Source: Nostoc sp. CHAB 5844 (GTDB taxonomy: Bacteria; Cyanobacteriota; Cyanobacteriia; Cyanobacteriales; Nostocaceae). Taken from it: a stretch of 64,000 bases of DNA. This document shows positions 49,395 to 57,893 of the stretch, piece by piece. Both the position numbers and the translations under genes were made by a program. The stretch spans positions 84,153 to 148,152 of the forward strand of contig NZ_JAIVFW010000011.1 in the NCBI RefSeq assembly GCF_020829595.1, read 5' to 3'. The notes under the pieces are model-generated. The model made no database searches. It had not been told where the DNA came from and was given only the letters and a program-made list of their open reading frames with translations. Each line of letters begins with the position of its first letter. Position 1 is the stretch's first letter.

Positions 49395-49700
49395 ATCCTT
49401 TTTTACTTCGGCATTCAACCAACTGAGAAATGCCGAATTGATCGCAGTAGGCGAAATCTCTGCAATAAAGTTAGTGTAGCTGATCTGCTGCCGGATTAAT
49501 TGTTCAATCTCTGCGCCATAACCATCTTGAGTTTTCACTATCAACACTACTTCTGGTTCTTCTGTAATTTCTCCTTTCCAACTATAAACACAGGTAATAG
49601 GAAACCAGTTAACACAAACTGCTAACTTCTGTTGAAGTAATGCCAAGCCAATTTGCCGAGCTTCATCTGTGTTATTCAATGTAATGTAGTAAAGTTTCAT
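49386..49700 (-). CDS. cutA: CutA divalent cation tolerance protein
   Basis: A 104-residue CutA1. YYITLNNTDEARQIGLALLQ is followed by KLAVCVNWFPITCVYSWKGE, with the family's VNI/SWKGEI-type core, then EVVLIVKTQDGYGAEIEQLI. It forms very stable trimers; its role in metal tolerance is debated. The normal length and N-terminus support the start. The stop codon lies in a heptamer repeat. Confidence 0.92.
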   Translation of the reverse strand: MKLYYITLNNTDEARQIGLALLQQKLAVCVNWFPITCVYSWKGEITEEPEVVLIVKTQDGYGAEIEQLIRQQISYTNFIAEISPTAINSAFLSWLNAEVKKDEV

Positions 49701-50342
49701 TGAACATCTCCATTAACTCTTAAAATCTAGCGAGAGATTTTTTTGGTTTAAATCTGCGCTACATTACCAAACTATTCAAATATTGGCAACATAATCTCAT
49801 GCCTTGCGTCCGCAACTATTAGTAGCGGTCACAGTACAGTATTCGTTTTACTCTATGATTTCACCATCTTTATCATGTCTTCTATCTATAGTATTAACCT
49901 TAATCTATACATTGATAGATGTATTGGAACATTAATCTGCAATCAATAAACCGACTTAAGGTTGATTGATAAATATCAATTTTTAATTACAAAAACATTA
50001 AGCGCTAACACTAAGAAATCAAAAATTTTGTGTATGGAGTTACAAAATTTTACAATTCAGTATGTTAACGTTTAAAAGTCAAGCATAAATAAAGATTTTA
50101 GCTTGATATTTAGGTGGTGCTTTAATCAATACAAAATAAATAAATTAAGTAGCACTATACGCATCCTAAGGAGATTGCCAAAATTTAGAATTTATGCATA
50201 CATATGTATGTATGTGTGCCAAATAAAAAATTGTTAAATTTATTACCACATAATTACAAGATTCTGATTTAACTTTGTAAGTACTATTTGAAATACTTTT
50301 GACAACTAAATTATCGAATTGATTGCTCACAAAAAATTGACT
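49701..50342. other. Long AT-rich intergenic region
   Basis: About 640 bp between divergent genes, very AT-rich. It contains a perfect 14-bp palindrome CATACATATGTATG (50,197-50,210) and extended GTAT repeats. No gene is supported; the beta-propeller gene has a TTG at 50319 that I think is not its start. Confidence 0.4.
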
Positions 50343-51464
50343 ATGAATACAATATCCATTACGAAGCTTGCGGCTCCAGATCGATTTTGGTACACAGGAG
50401 TTGGTAAAAAAATCCTAATTGACTTTGGTGGCGATCGCCCGAAAATTATTTCTCAAGCTGGACAAAGTTCAGGTTTTGAGGCAACTGCCAGCTACACCGA
50501 TCCCATAACCGACAGACTTCGATTATATAGCGATGGTCAGCTAATCTTCAATGGACAAACTCATCAAATCTTAGAAAATGGAGTTTGGGGTGCAAAAAGT
50601 TGGTCAGCAACACAGGCAGTAGCAATAGTACCAGCCCCAGGTAATCCTGATAGATTCTACATCTTTACAAACAACCAGGCGCTATTCTACTCCATTGCCG
50701 ATTTATCTAAAGGTACTCACGGCTCAGTAATTATATTGAACCGAAAACTACCAGGAAAACTGGAAAATCCAGGGGAAGCTTTGGGTGTTGCACCACATAG
50801 TGATGGTAAATCTTTTTGGCTACTAATTTTTAACAGCAGAACTGAAGTGCATGCTTATTTAGTAGACAAAAGTGGGATCAATAGCAAATATGTTTCCTCA
50901 GCAATTGATTTCCCAGAAAATCGGCTGAACTCTTTAGTAGGTAAACGAGTTCATAAAGGTTCAATTATTTTCAGCCCCAATTGGAACAAAGTCGCTTTGG
51001 GTGTGGCAGGATTAGGAATTGCGATCGCAAAATTTGACTGTGCTACTGGAAAATTCAGCCACAGCGATTTTTTAATTCGCGGTTCGGCTGGATACTCCTG
51101 CGCCTTCTCACCGGACGCTACAAAGTTGTATTACGCTAAAGGTGATTGGGAGTTTGGACAGTGGAGCAAACATACTTTAGAAGGTTGGAACGCTACACCA
51201 CACCAAATGGATTTAGTGACTGAGACGGAAACTGTAATTGATACATTGGCAATTGGCGATGTGACTGGCTATTCTGGGCCTAGGTTAGCTCCTGACGGCA
51301 AAATCTACTGGACAGGACAAGGCAAATCTTCCCTAGCTGTAGTAGAAAACCCCAACGTACCAGGACATGCTCTGAGGTTCAATTTTCATGGCTTACCTTT
51401 AGGTACTGGTGTGTTTGGTAGCTGGAATTTACCAACACAGACATTTAGTTTTTACAAAGATTAA
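50343..51464 (+). CDS. Beta-propeller-like repeat protein
   Basis: A 373-residue protein from the ATG at 50343 (MNTISITKLAAPDRFWYTGV). Repeating blade-like units include GQSSGFEATASYTDPITDRL, KGSIIFSPNWNKVALGVAGL, YSCAFSPDATKLYYAKGDWE and GPRLAPDGKIYWTGQGKSSL (SPD/APDG turns of propeller strands). No signal peptide is visible, so it may be cytoplasmic or lacks classical export. The related class in phages and bacteria binds proteins or sugars. Function unknown. Confidence 0.65.
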   Translation: MNTISITKLAAPDRFWYTGVGKKILIDFGGDRPKIISQAGQSSGFEATASYTDPITDRLRLYSDGQLIFNGQTHQILENGVWGAKSWSATQAVAIVPAPGNPDRFYIFTNNQALFYSIADLSKGTHGSVIILNRKLPGKLENPGEALGVAPHSDGKSFWLLIFNSRTEVHAYLVDKSGINSKYVSSAIDFPENRLNSLVGKRVHKGSIIFSPNWNKVALGVAGLGIAIAKFDCATGKFSHSDFLIRGSAGYSCAFSPDATKLYYAKGDWEFGQWSKHTLEGWNATPHQMDLVTETETVIDTLAIGDVTGYSGPRLAPDGKIYWTGQGKSSLAVVENPNVPGHALRFNFHGLPLGTGVFGSWNLPTQTFSFYKD

Positions 51465-51553
51465 CGCTTTATAACTAGCAATCTGTTACCTGTAACCTGT
51501 TCCCTGCTATATATTGCACAATAAGTTTAGTTCGTTGTGGTGACTACCAACAA

Positions 51554-52948
51554 ATGCCAACTAAACTTGCTGACGCACAAAATTTAGTTTCTGATCTCAT
51601 CTCCCACTACTCATCCCGTGTAGATTATTTGATGATTCGCTTAGAAGAAGCAGAAGGGACTGATATCTTGTTGCGAGGCGACAAGGTAGAAACCCTTAGT
51701 GAAGGTATTTCTATTGGTGGACATATTCGTGCTTGTTATAAAGGTGGCTGGGGTTTGAGCAGTTTTAACCAGCTTTCTACTATTAAAGAACGAATTGAAG
51801 AAGCGATCGCAGCTGCCCGAATGGTTGGTGATGAAGAAACATTACTGGCTCCCATCGATCCAGTGCAAACCATCTGTCAACTACCTCTGACAGGTACAGA
51901 TCCGCGTAAAGTTAGCCTATCGCAGAAAAAAGAATTGTGCGATCGCTACACTCAACTATTAAAAAGTGTTGACCCCCAAATCACCACAACGTCCATTCGC
52001 TATGGTGATAGCGCCCAAAAAATCATTATTGCTACCTCCGAAGGTACACTGATTGAGCAATCTTGGGTAGACATGGAAATGCGCTTTGCCGCCACTGCCA
52101 GAAATGGCGAAACCGTCCAAACTGGCAGGGAAACTACTGGTTCTCGCAAAGCTTATGAAGACTTAGTTAACCTAGATGAACAAGTCAAAAATGCTGCCCA
52201 AAGAGCAGTTGCAGCTTTATCTTTACCATCAGTCAAAGGTAATACATATACAGTAGTTATCGATCCCATTCTTACAGGTTTATTTGTCCATGAAGCTTTT
52301 GGCCACCTTTCCGAAGCAGATATGGCTTACGAAAATCCCGACTTGCTAGAAGTAATGACCATCGGACGGCGGTTTGGGCCAAAAGAACTGCAAATTTTTG
52401 ATGGTGCTGCTCCAGAAGGACATCGTGGTAGTTATTTTTATGATGATGAAGGTACACCTGCCACTACCACTCAACTTATCCAAGATGGAATTTTGGTTGG
52501 ACGGTTACATTCTCGTGAAACCGCAGGCAAATTGGACGAAGCACCCACAGGTAATGCGCGTTGTCTCAATTATCACTTTAGCCCGATTGTACGTATGACC
52601 AATACCTGGATTGAACCTGGTAAAACACCAGTAGCAGATTTATTCACAGGTATCAAAGAAGGAGTTTATGCCCGTAATTGGCTAGGTGGGATGACTAATG
52701 GCGAAATGTTCACCTTTAGCGCCGGCGAAGCATGGATGATTAGAAACGGCAAAATTGCTGAACCCGTTAAGGATGTGACACTTTCGGGGAACGTCTTTCA
52801 AACCCTGGCTGATATTGAAGCAATTGGCGATGATTTCTATTGGGATGAGTCTGGCGGCTGTGGCAAAGGTGGACAAAATGGTTTACCTGTAGGTTGCGGC
52901 GGCCCCAGCCTCCGAATTAGGGATGTAGTAGTAGGTGGAGAAACGTAA
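51554..52948 (+). CDS. tldD: TldD/PmbA-family metalloprotease
   Basis: A 464-residue subunit of the TldD/TldE protease. HEAFGHLSEADM (about residues 245-256) supplies HExxxH zinc ligands, which identifies the catalytic TldD type. Other family parts are LRGDKVETLSEGISIGGHIR (N-terminal) and the C-terminal FSAGEAWMIRNGKIAEPVKD. It degrades unfolded peptides and matures some modified peptides. The partner TldE/PmbA is not in this window. Confidence 0.93.
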   Translation: MPTKLADAQNLVSDLISHYSSRVDYLMIRLEEAEGTDILLRGDKVETLSEGISIGGHIRACYKGGWGLSSFNQLSTIKERIEEAIAAARMVGDEETLLAPIDPVQTICQLPLTGTDPRKVSLSQKKELCDRYTQLLKSVDPQITTTSIRYGDSAQKIIIATSEGTLIEQSWVDMEMRFAATARNGETVQTGRETTGSRKAYEDLVNLDEQVKNAAQRAVAALSLPSVKGNTYTVVIDPILTGLFVHEAFGHLSEADMAYENPDLLEVMTIGRRFGPKELQIFDGAAPEGHRGSYFYDDEGTPATTTQLIQDGILVGRLHSRETAGKLDEAPTGNARCLNYHFSPIVRMTNTWIEPGKTPVADLFTGIKEGVYARNWLGGMTNGEMFTFSAGEAWMIRNGKIAEPVKDVTLSGNVFQTLADIEAIGDDFYWDESGGCGKGGQNGLPVGCGGPSLRIRDVVVGGET

Positions 52949-53028
52949 TTAATTCGTAATTCGTAATTCGTAATGACGCTCGCGGACTCGCTAACGCTAC
53001 GCTAACATAATTATGAATTACGAATTAT
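52948..53028. repeat. AATTCGT-type repeat element with inverted ends
   Basis: Three tandem AATTCGT units next to tldD are mirrored by ATGAATTACGAATTA (53,013-53,026), with about 45 bp between containing GCTAACGCTACGCTAAC. The right end contains the stop codon of the leftward gene below. Confidence 0.85.
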
Positions 53029-53326
53029 CCATGACTTTTTTCAATAAAGCCATCCACATATCTGGCGGATCGGCATAGTAATCTATGTCTTCAACTTGAT
53101 ATCGAAATAATTCTGAGCCACGCCGCAAAATAATGTAATCACGAGGCTTAATGCCTTTTCCTACCCCTGTCATTTGTCCTGCCAGACCTTGATTTAGTGA
53201 CTCAAATACGTAATCTTTGCCTTTAATAAATTGGCTGTAATCATGTGTTTTTTGTTTGTGGTTCGGTTTATTTGTTGGAATGACGACTAGCGGCAACCAA
53301 TTAAAGAAATTGAAACTTAAATTCAT
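53018..53326 (-). CDS. Hypothetical cyanobacterial protein
   Basis: A 102-residue protein from the ATG at 53326 (MNLSFNFFNWLPLVVIPTNK), with KDYVFESLNQGLAGQMTGVG, then YIILRRGSELFRYQVEDIDY and ending MALLKKVMDNS. The last codon and stop lie in the AATTCGT repeat. Beta-rich, no known family. Confidence 0.6.
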   Translation of the reverse strand: MNLSFNFFNWLPLVVIPTNKPNHKQKTHDYSQFIKGKDYVFESLNQGLAGQMTGVGKGIKPRDYIILRRGSELFRYQVEDIDYYADPPDMWMALLKKVMDNS

Positions 53327-54037
53327 ACCTATTCTCATACAAAATCCAAAATATTTTCCCAAAAATATGTTTATAAAAAGATGAATTGGCTATATAAATA
53401 TGCGTCTTTATCAATAACCAATCCAGGAAATTCAGAAGATAAAATGAACTCAGTGATTATCTGCACGTGATATACCGCAGAGAGTCTAATATCTCTTGAT
53501 AAATCACTATTTTCGTAGATGAGCAATTATTTTTTAAATATGCCTAGGGATAATTTTATAAGCAATATCCCGAATAGATACAAATTTTGGCAGATTTAAT
53601 TCTGAATTTTGATTGTTTAATTTATATCCAAAGATAATATCTGTGTTGCTGATGATGCCAGTCATACTATCTTTAAAATATTATGTTTCCTATAATAGAC
53701 TCCTAAAATACGCATTTACTACATAAATTATAGGAGTAAAAACGCTAGTGTCCACAGTAAATATACTAAAATATTATTGGAGAATTCTTAAAGCATGAGT
53801 CTTGTTTCCCTGACTTTAACTTATTGATGAATATATAAATTCATGATGACATCTGAGTGTCATTTATATGAATTTTTATCAAAAAGAATTTAAGAGTCAG
53901 GATTCATAATGAACCCTGTGCAACTAGCGGATAAATAACCGTAAGACAATACGTTTCAGTTAAAAAAGTTCCTCTGTGGAGGCAAAGGAATCAGGAGAGA
54001 AAAAACAGGTTTATATACAATTTATACTTTTGAATAA
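53327..54037. other. Long AT-rich intergenic region
   Basis: About 710 bp without a credible gene. The frames have many stops and there is no repeat apart from the element at its right edge. No RNA gene was recognised. It could hold the regulatory region of the 53,326 gene, whose start lies at its left edge. Confidence 0.4.
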
Positions 54038-54195
54038 GAATTCAGAAGTCAGAATTCAGGAGTCAGAACAAGAGCGTGGGGGATTCAGACCCACCACTAA
54101 TTGTAGACCGCTAAATTTTCAATTTAGCGGGTTTAAAACCCCGCTTATTCATTCGCCACTCGCACAGAATCCAATTCTGAATTCTGACTCCTGAC
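54038..54195. repeat. AATTCAG/GAGTCAG repeat element, MITE-like
   Basis: Tandem heptamers GAATTCAG, AAGTCAG, AATTCAG, GAGTCAG (54,038-54,066) are mirrored by AATTCTGAATTCTGACTCC (54,173-54,191). Between them is a hairpin, CCGCTAAATT and AATTTAGCGG (54,109-54,130). The element covers the last 17 codons of coaE and gives its stop. Confidence 0.85.
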
Positions 54196-54804
54196 GAATG
54201 TATTCTGTTTTGATAAAAGAGCCGTTTTTTTTAAGGCAACATCTACCTGAAATAGTAGTGATTCTAAGGTAGAAGAGTTAGCTAAGACAACATCTGCACG
54301 AGCTATTTTTTCTTTCAAAGGAAATTGGCTTTTAATTCGTGCTTGTGCTTGTTCTTGATTAAGATGATTGCGCTGGATTAATCTTTGCAACTGTTGGGCT
54401 TCAGAACAACTTACTACCCAAATTTCTGTAACTAAGTGTGTCATCTGCGCTTCAAACAACAGTGGGATGACTAACACCATTTCAGCAGTGGATGCAGCAA
54501 TGGCTTGGAGAAAACAGTCCCTTACATAAGGGTGAATCAAATCTTCTATCCACTGGCGTTCTTGTTGATTTTGAAAGATAATTTCGCCCAATTGTTGACG
54601 GTTGAGATTGCCATCAGGAAGTAGTATTTGTTCACCGTAACGTTGAGCGATCGCACTTAAAATAGGTGAACCGATAGATACTGCATCCCTAGCATAAATA
54701 TCAGCATCAAAAATTGGCAGGTGATAAACGTTGGCTAAATAATTAGCAACGGTGGTTTTACCTGTAGCAATTCCTCCAGTTAAGCCGATGATGCGTTTGG
54801 TCAT
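54145..54804 (-). CDS. coaE: Dephospho-CoA kinase
   Basis: A 219-residue kinase for the last step of coenzyme A synthesis. The P-loop is GLTGGIATGKTTV (7-19). DADIYARDAV follows, with the invariant Asp pair, and LIHPYVRDCF lies in the middle. VLVIPLLFEAQMTH is also typical. The family ends near residue 200. The extra C-terminal residues (FVRSQNSELDSVRVANE) are encoded by the AATTCAG repeat element, which thus extended the protein. Confidence 0.93.
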   Translation of the reverse strand: MTKRIIGLTGGIATGKTTVANYLANVYHLPIFDADIYARDAVSIGSPILSAIAQRYGEQILLPDGNLNRQQLGEIIFQNQQERQWIEDLIHPYVRDCFLQAIAASTAEMVLVIPLLFEAQMTHLVTEIWVVSCSEAQQLQRLIQRNHLNQEQAQARIKSQFPLKEKIARADVVLANSSTLESLLFQVDVALKKTALLSKQNTFVRSQNSELDSVRVANE

Positions 54805-54846
54805 TTGTTAATGGTCAATGGTCAATAGGCTAAAAAATAGACGAAA

Positions 54847-54878
54847 TTTCACACTTCACACTTCATACTTCACACTTT
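54847..54878. repeat. ACTTCAC heptamer run at the cobA/hemD stop
   Basis: Four tandem heptamers, TTCACACTTCACACTTCATAC and part of another. The last codons and stop of cobA/hemD (Lys-Cys-Glu-Val-stop) lie in it. Confidence 0.85.
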
Positions 54879-56434
54879 TTAATTAACGCTTGAGTTAGTC
54901 CATCTAATGTATATTCTTCAGCCTCTACATCTACCCGTCCGAATAAAGTATGACAAGTTTTGGAAGTTTGGGGGCCGATGGAAGCAATACAAACATTCTG
55001 TAAATTGACATCAGAGTTATTAGCAAATGCTCGGTCTATAATTTGACAGAAAAATTGTACAGTTTTAGAACTAGCAAAAGTAATAATATCTACTTGATGA
55101 TTTTGTAAAGCTAACTTTGCTGATTCTGAGATACTACTAGGACAGCAAGATTGATAAGCTGCAACTTCAACGACTTCTGCACCTTTGGCTGTTAATTCTT
55201 TGACTAAAATTTCTCGACCACCAGTTTCGACTCTGGGGAATAAAATCTTTTTACCTAACAAATCTTCAGGAAAGTTTTTTACTAAAGAATCTGCTACAAA
55301 GTTAGGAGGAACAAAATCTGGTTGCAGACCTTGTTGTTTGAGACATTGGGCTGTTTTCTCACCAACAACAGCAATTTTTACATTAGCTAAAGCACGAGAA
55401 TCTTTACCTTGTGCAGTTAATCTGGCAAAAAAGTATTCGATACCGTTGGTAGAAGTGAGAATTAACCAGTCGAAGTCAGATAAACTAGCGATCGCACTAT
55501 CCAAATCTGCCCAACTCGAAGGCGGGCCGATTTCTAAAGCTGGCATTTCAATGACTTTAGCACCAACTGCTGTGAGGCGATCGCTAAATTCGCTTGACTG
55601 TCCCACAGAACGAGTGACTAAGATAGTTTTTCCAGCGAGGGGGAGGTGGTTGGACATATTTGCGAGACTGGGAATGATGGCTGTAGTCGAATCCTCAGAA
55701 TATATTTTCTCAGATTGCAAGTACTGACGGAGCCTGACAACTTCACCAATCACAATTACAACTGGCGAGAGAGATAACCCAGTTGTTTTTTCTAAAATAT
55801 TGTCCAGTTGACCAGTCCAAATTTGTTGATTCGGCGTTCCCGCCCAACGGATAATGGCAATAGGAGTCAGAGGCGATCGCTTACGCCGCAATAATTGATG
55901 TAAAATCTCTGGCAGATGTTGCCCACCCATCAAGATTACTAGTGTCTCTAACCTTGATAGGGCCTCCCAGTCCAAAGCATCCGGTTCGTGTGCTGTAAAC
56001 ACAGCAAAACACCGACTCATCACGGGGTCTGTCAAAGGAATTCCGGCGAACAACGGTGCTGCTAAAGCCGAAGAAATTCCGGGTACTACTTCAAATTCAC
56101 AACCAGCTGCTTTTAACGCTTCAATTTCCGAAGTACAGCGTCCAAAAATAAACGGGTCGCCTGATTTTAACCGCACAACTTGTTTACCTGCTTGGCAGTG
56201 CTGCACCAATAATTTGTTAATTTCCGCTTGGAGTGTACTGGATTTACCACCACGTTTACCGACATCTAACTTCAGACAATTCGGTAGTACACACTGCAAT
56301 AACTGCTCATCTACCAGAGCATCGTAGACCAATACCTCAGCCACAGCCAAGAGATGATAAGCCTTTACCGTCAGATACGCCACATCTCCCGGCCCTGCGC
56401 CTACGAGGTAAACTTTACCCTGTTGTTTAGTCAT
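54863..56434 (-). CDS. cobA/hemD: Uroporphyrinogen-III C-methyltransferase / uroporphyrinogen-III synthase fusion
   Basis: A 523-residue bifunctional enzyme. The N-terminal ~245 residues are CobA: VYLVGAGPGDVAYLTVKAYH, RLKSGDPFIFGRCTSEIEAL and GISSALAAPLFAGIPLTDP. It makes precorrin-2 for sirohaem/cobalamin. The C-terminal ~250 residues (from LAGKTILVTRSVGQSSEFSD) are HemD, which cyclises hydroxymethylbilane. The fusion order cobA-hemD is common in cyanobacteria and Gram-positives. The C-terminus runs into a heptamer repeat. Confidence 0.92.
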   Translation of the reverse strand: MTKQQGKVYLVGAGPGDVAYLTVKAYHLLAVAEVLVYDALVDEQLLQCVLPNCLKLDVGKRGGKSSTLQAEINKLLVQHCQAGKQVVRLKSGDPFIFGRCTSEIEALKAAGCEFEVVPGISSALAAPLFAGIPLTDPVMSRCFAVFTAHEPDALDWEALSRLETLVILMGGQHLPEILHQLLRRKRSPLTPIAIIRWAGTPNQQIWTGQLDNILEKTTGLSLSPVVIVIGEVVRLRQYLQSEKIYSEDSTTAIIPSLANMSNHLPLAGKTILVTRSVGQSSEFSDRLTAVGAKVIEMPALEIGPPSSWADLDSAIASLSDFDWLILTSTNGIEYFFARLTAQGKDSRALANVKIAVVGEKTAQCLKQQGLQPDFVPPNFVADSLVKNFPEDLLGKKILFPRVETGGREILVKELTAKGAEVVEVAAYQSCCPSSISESAKLALQNHQVDIITFASSKTVQFFCQIIDRAFANNSDVNLQNVCIASIGPQTSKTCHTLFGRVDVEAEEYTLDGLTQALIKKCEV

Positions 56435-56613
56435 GATCTGAGATTAATGCGATCGCACAGAAAAATTTCATCACTCTTCAATGAGCCAGTAAAATAATCC
56501 CTATGTAGCTCAACAAAGGCAAAATCCTCAACCCTCAAGAAATAACCATACTATTTACAGAAGGTTTTTTTAAACCACGCCACTTCTACTTTGATTTTTA
56601 AGGAAGTGTTGAT

Positions 56614-57210
56614 ATGAGTATCCCACTTGTAGAACAGTCTACAGAAGAAAAACTGGTAACTCTCAAGGATGTTTCCTGGGAGCAATTCAAAGGAATTGAA
56701 GCCCAGCTATTGGACAACCACAATGTGCGATTGTCTTATTTGTCAGGAATGTTAGAAATTATGTCTCCAATTGGAGAAGAACATGAATCTGTAAAAAGAA
56801 CTCTCGGTTATTTATTAGAAGCTTACATGAGAGAGTTGGGTATCCGGTTTTATGGTCGTGGTGGCTACACTTTGGAAGAACCAGGGTATGCTTCAGGTAC
56901 ACCGGATGAATCGTATAGCATTGGCACAAAAAAAGAAGTACCTGACATAGTTATTGAAGTGATCATCACCAGTGGAACTATTAACAGAAAAGAGTTATAT
57001 AAACCCAAAAAAGTGCCTGAAGTTTGGTTTTGGAAATCTAACTCTATCAAAATATTCCGTCTAACAGAACAAGGCGAATATGAAGAAGTAGAACGGAGTA
57101 GCTTTTTTCCTAATTTAGACCCCAGTCTACTGCTACGCTATATTGCAATGCCTGATCAGTACGATGCTGTACAACAATTTATTCAAGCTATGCGTAATGA
57201 ATTAACTTGA
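56614..57210 (+). CDS. Uma2 family (DUF820) endonuclease-like protein
   Basis: A 198-residue PD-(D/E)xK fold protein. LSYLSGMLEIMSPIGEEHES supplies the family N-terminal pattern. VPDIVIEVIITSG gives the Asp and Glu of the catalytic strand. KVPEVWFWKSNSIKIFRL is the final core strand. The family is greatly expanded in cyanobacteria and often found with repeats or transposons. Whether it cuts DNA in vivo is unknown. A MITE follows 48 bp downstream. Confidence 0.88.
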   Translation: MSIPLVEQSTEEKLVTLKDVSWEQFKGIEAQLLDNHNVRLSYLSGMLEIMSPIGEEHESVKRTLGYLLEAYMRELGIRFYGRGGYTLEEPGYASGTPDESYSIGTKKEVPDIVIEVIITSGTINRKELYKPKKVPEVWFWKSNSIKIFRLTEQGEYEEVERSSFFPNLDPSLLLRYIAMPDQYDAVQQFIQAMRNELT

Positions 57211-57258
57211 TGATGGGATGATTACTCACTTCCTCCAACAAGATTACCTACTATATTC

Positions 57259-57518
57259 CAATACGGTTCAGTTAGGGTTATCTGATGAGAATATCAGGTT
57301 TGTCCAGACGCGATGGCAGTCGCTACAACGGGGAGCCACTGCGTTGGGCGGCTCTGCCGACAGTCACGCATGTGGCGTGGGAACCCCCCTTCGGGTTCAC
57401 AGTTGCCTGCGGAGGGTTTTCCCTCCCGCAGCACTGATTCACCGCAACGCGCTGCCTCAAATTTCGCGTCTGGACAGGTTTACAACACATTACGAATTAT
57501 CTTATCTGAACCGTATTG
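57259..57518. mobile_element. MITE-like element, 260 bp
   Basis: Terminal inverted repeats CAATACGGTTCAG (57259-57271) and its perfect reverse complement (57506-57518). The interior is GC-rich and repetitive, with several hairpins, and holds no real gene. Such non-coding elements with 10-15-bp ends are moved by transposases elsewhere in the genome. Confidence 0.75.
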
Positions 57519-57542
57519 TATTATATCCTTACCTACAAATTA

Positions 57543-57571
57543 GTAGAGACGTAGCATTGCTGCGTCTCTAC
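57543..57571. repeat. GTAGAGACG hairpin
   Basis: GTAGAGACG and CGTCTCTAC pair with AGCATTGCT-like loop sequence between, giving a stem of 9 plus 3 further pairs. It is related to the hairpin at 49,259 and typical of dispersed cyanobacterial hairpin repeats. Confidence 0.85.
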
Positions 57572-57670
57572 TAATTGTGAAATGACGAAAAATCGTTCAA
57601 TTAGGAGGGGTACTGCATCTTACAAGGGAATCTACGGTGTACATACAAGTCTCTGAACCTGTAATCTCAA

Positions 57671-57832
57671 TGCATCGACCTGCATTATTAATGTGATGAC
57701 TTACATTGTTGATGTGATGACTTACATTGTTAATGTGATGACTTACATTGTTGATGTGATGACTTACATTGTTAATGCGACGACTCACATGATTAATGTG
57801 ATGACTCACATTGTTAATGCATCGACTGGTAA
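57671..57832. repeat. 21-bp tandem repeat, about 7.7 copies
   Basis: Units of TGTGATGACTTACATTGTTGA alternate with versions ending TTAA, with more diverged copies at both ends (TGCATCGACC..., TGCGACGACTCACATGATTAA). Because 21 is a multiple of three, both strands read as 7-residue periodic peptides (for example INNVSHH). No start or ribosome site supports a gene. It lies downstream of the OFA transporter. Confidence 0.9.
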
Positions 57833-57893
57833 AAATAATCCACTTGACTGGCGTAGCAAATTGTGTATACGCGGTAGCCACATAACTCTACTC

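Noticed and set aside
53050..53070. Possible seventh copy of the 23-bp palindrome
   Set aside because: Only ATCTGGCGGAT is present, without the second arm; it lies in a coding sequence and is probably chance.
53976..54194. Rightward 72-codon frame upstream of coaE
   Set aside because: It is mostly the AATTCAG repeat element read in one direction.
57671..57832. Possible CRISPR array
   Set aside because: The units are contiguous 21-bp repeats without unique spacers, and no cas gene is near.
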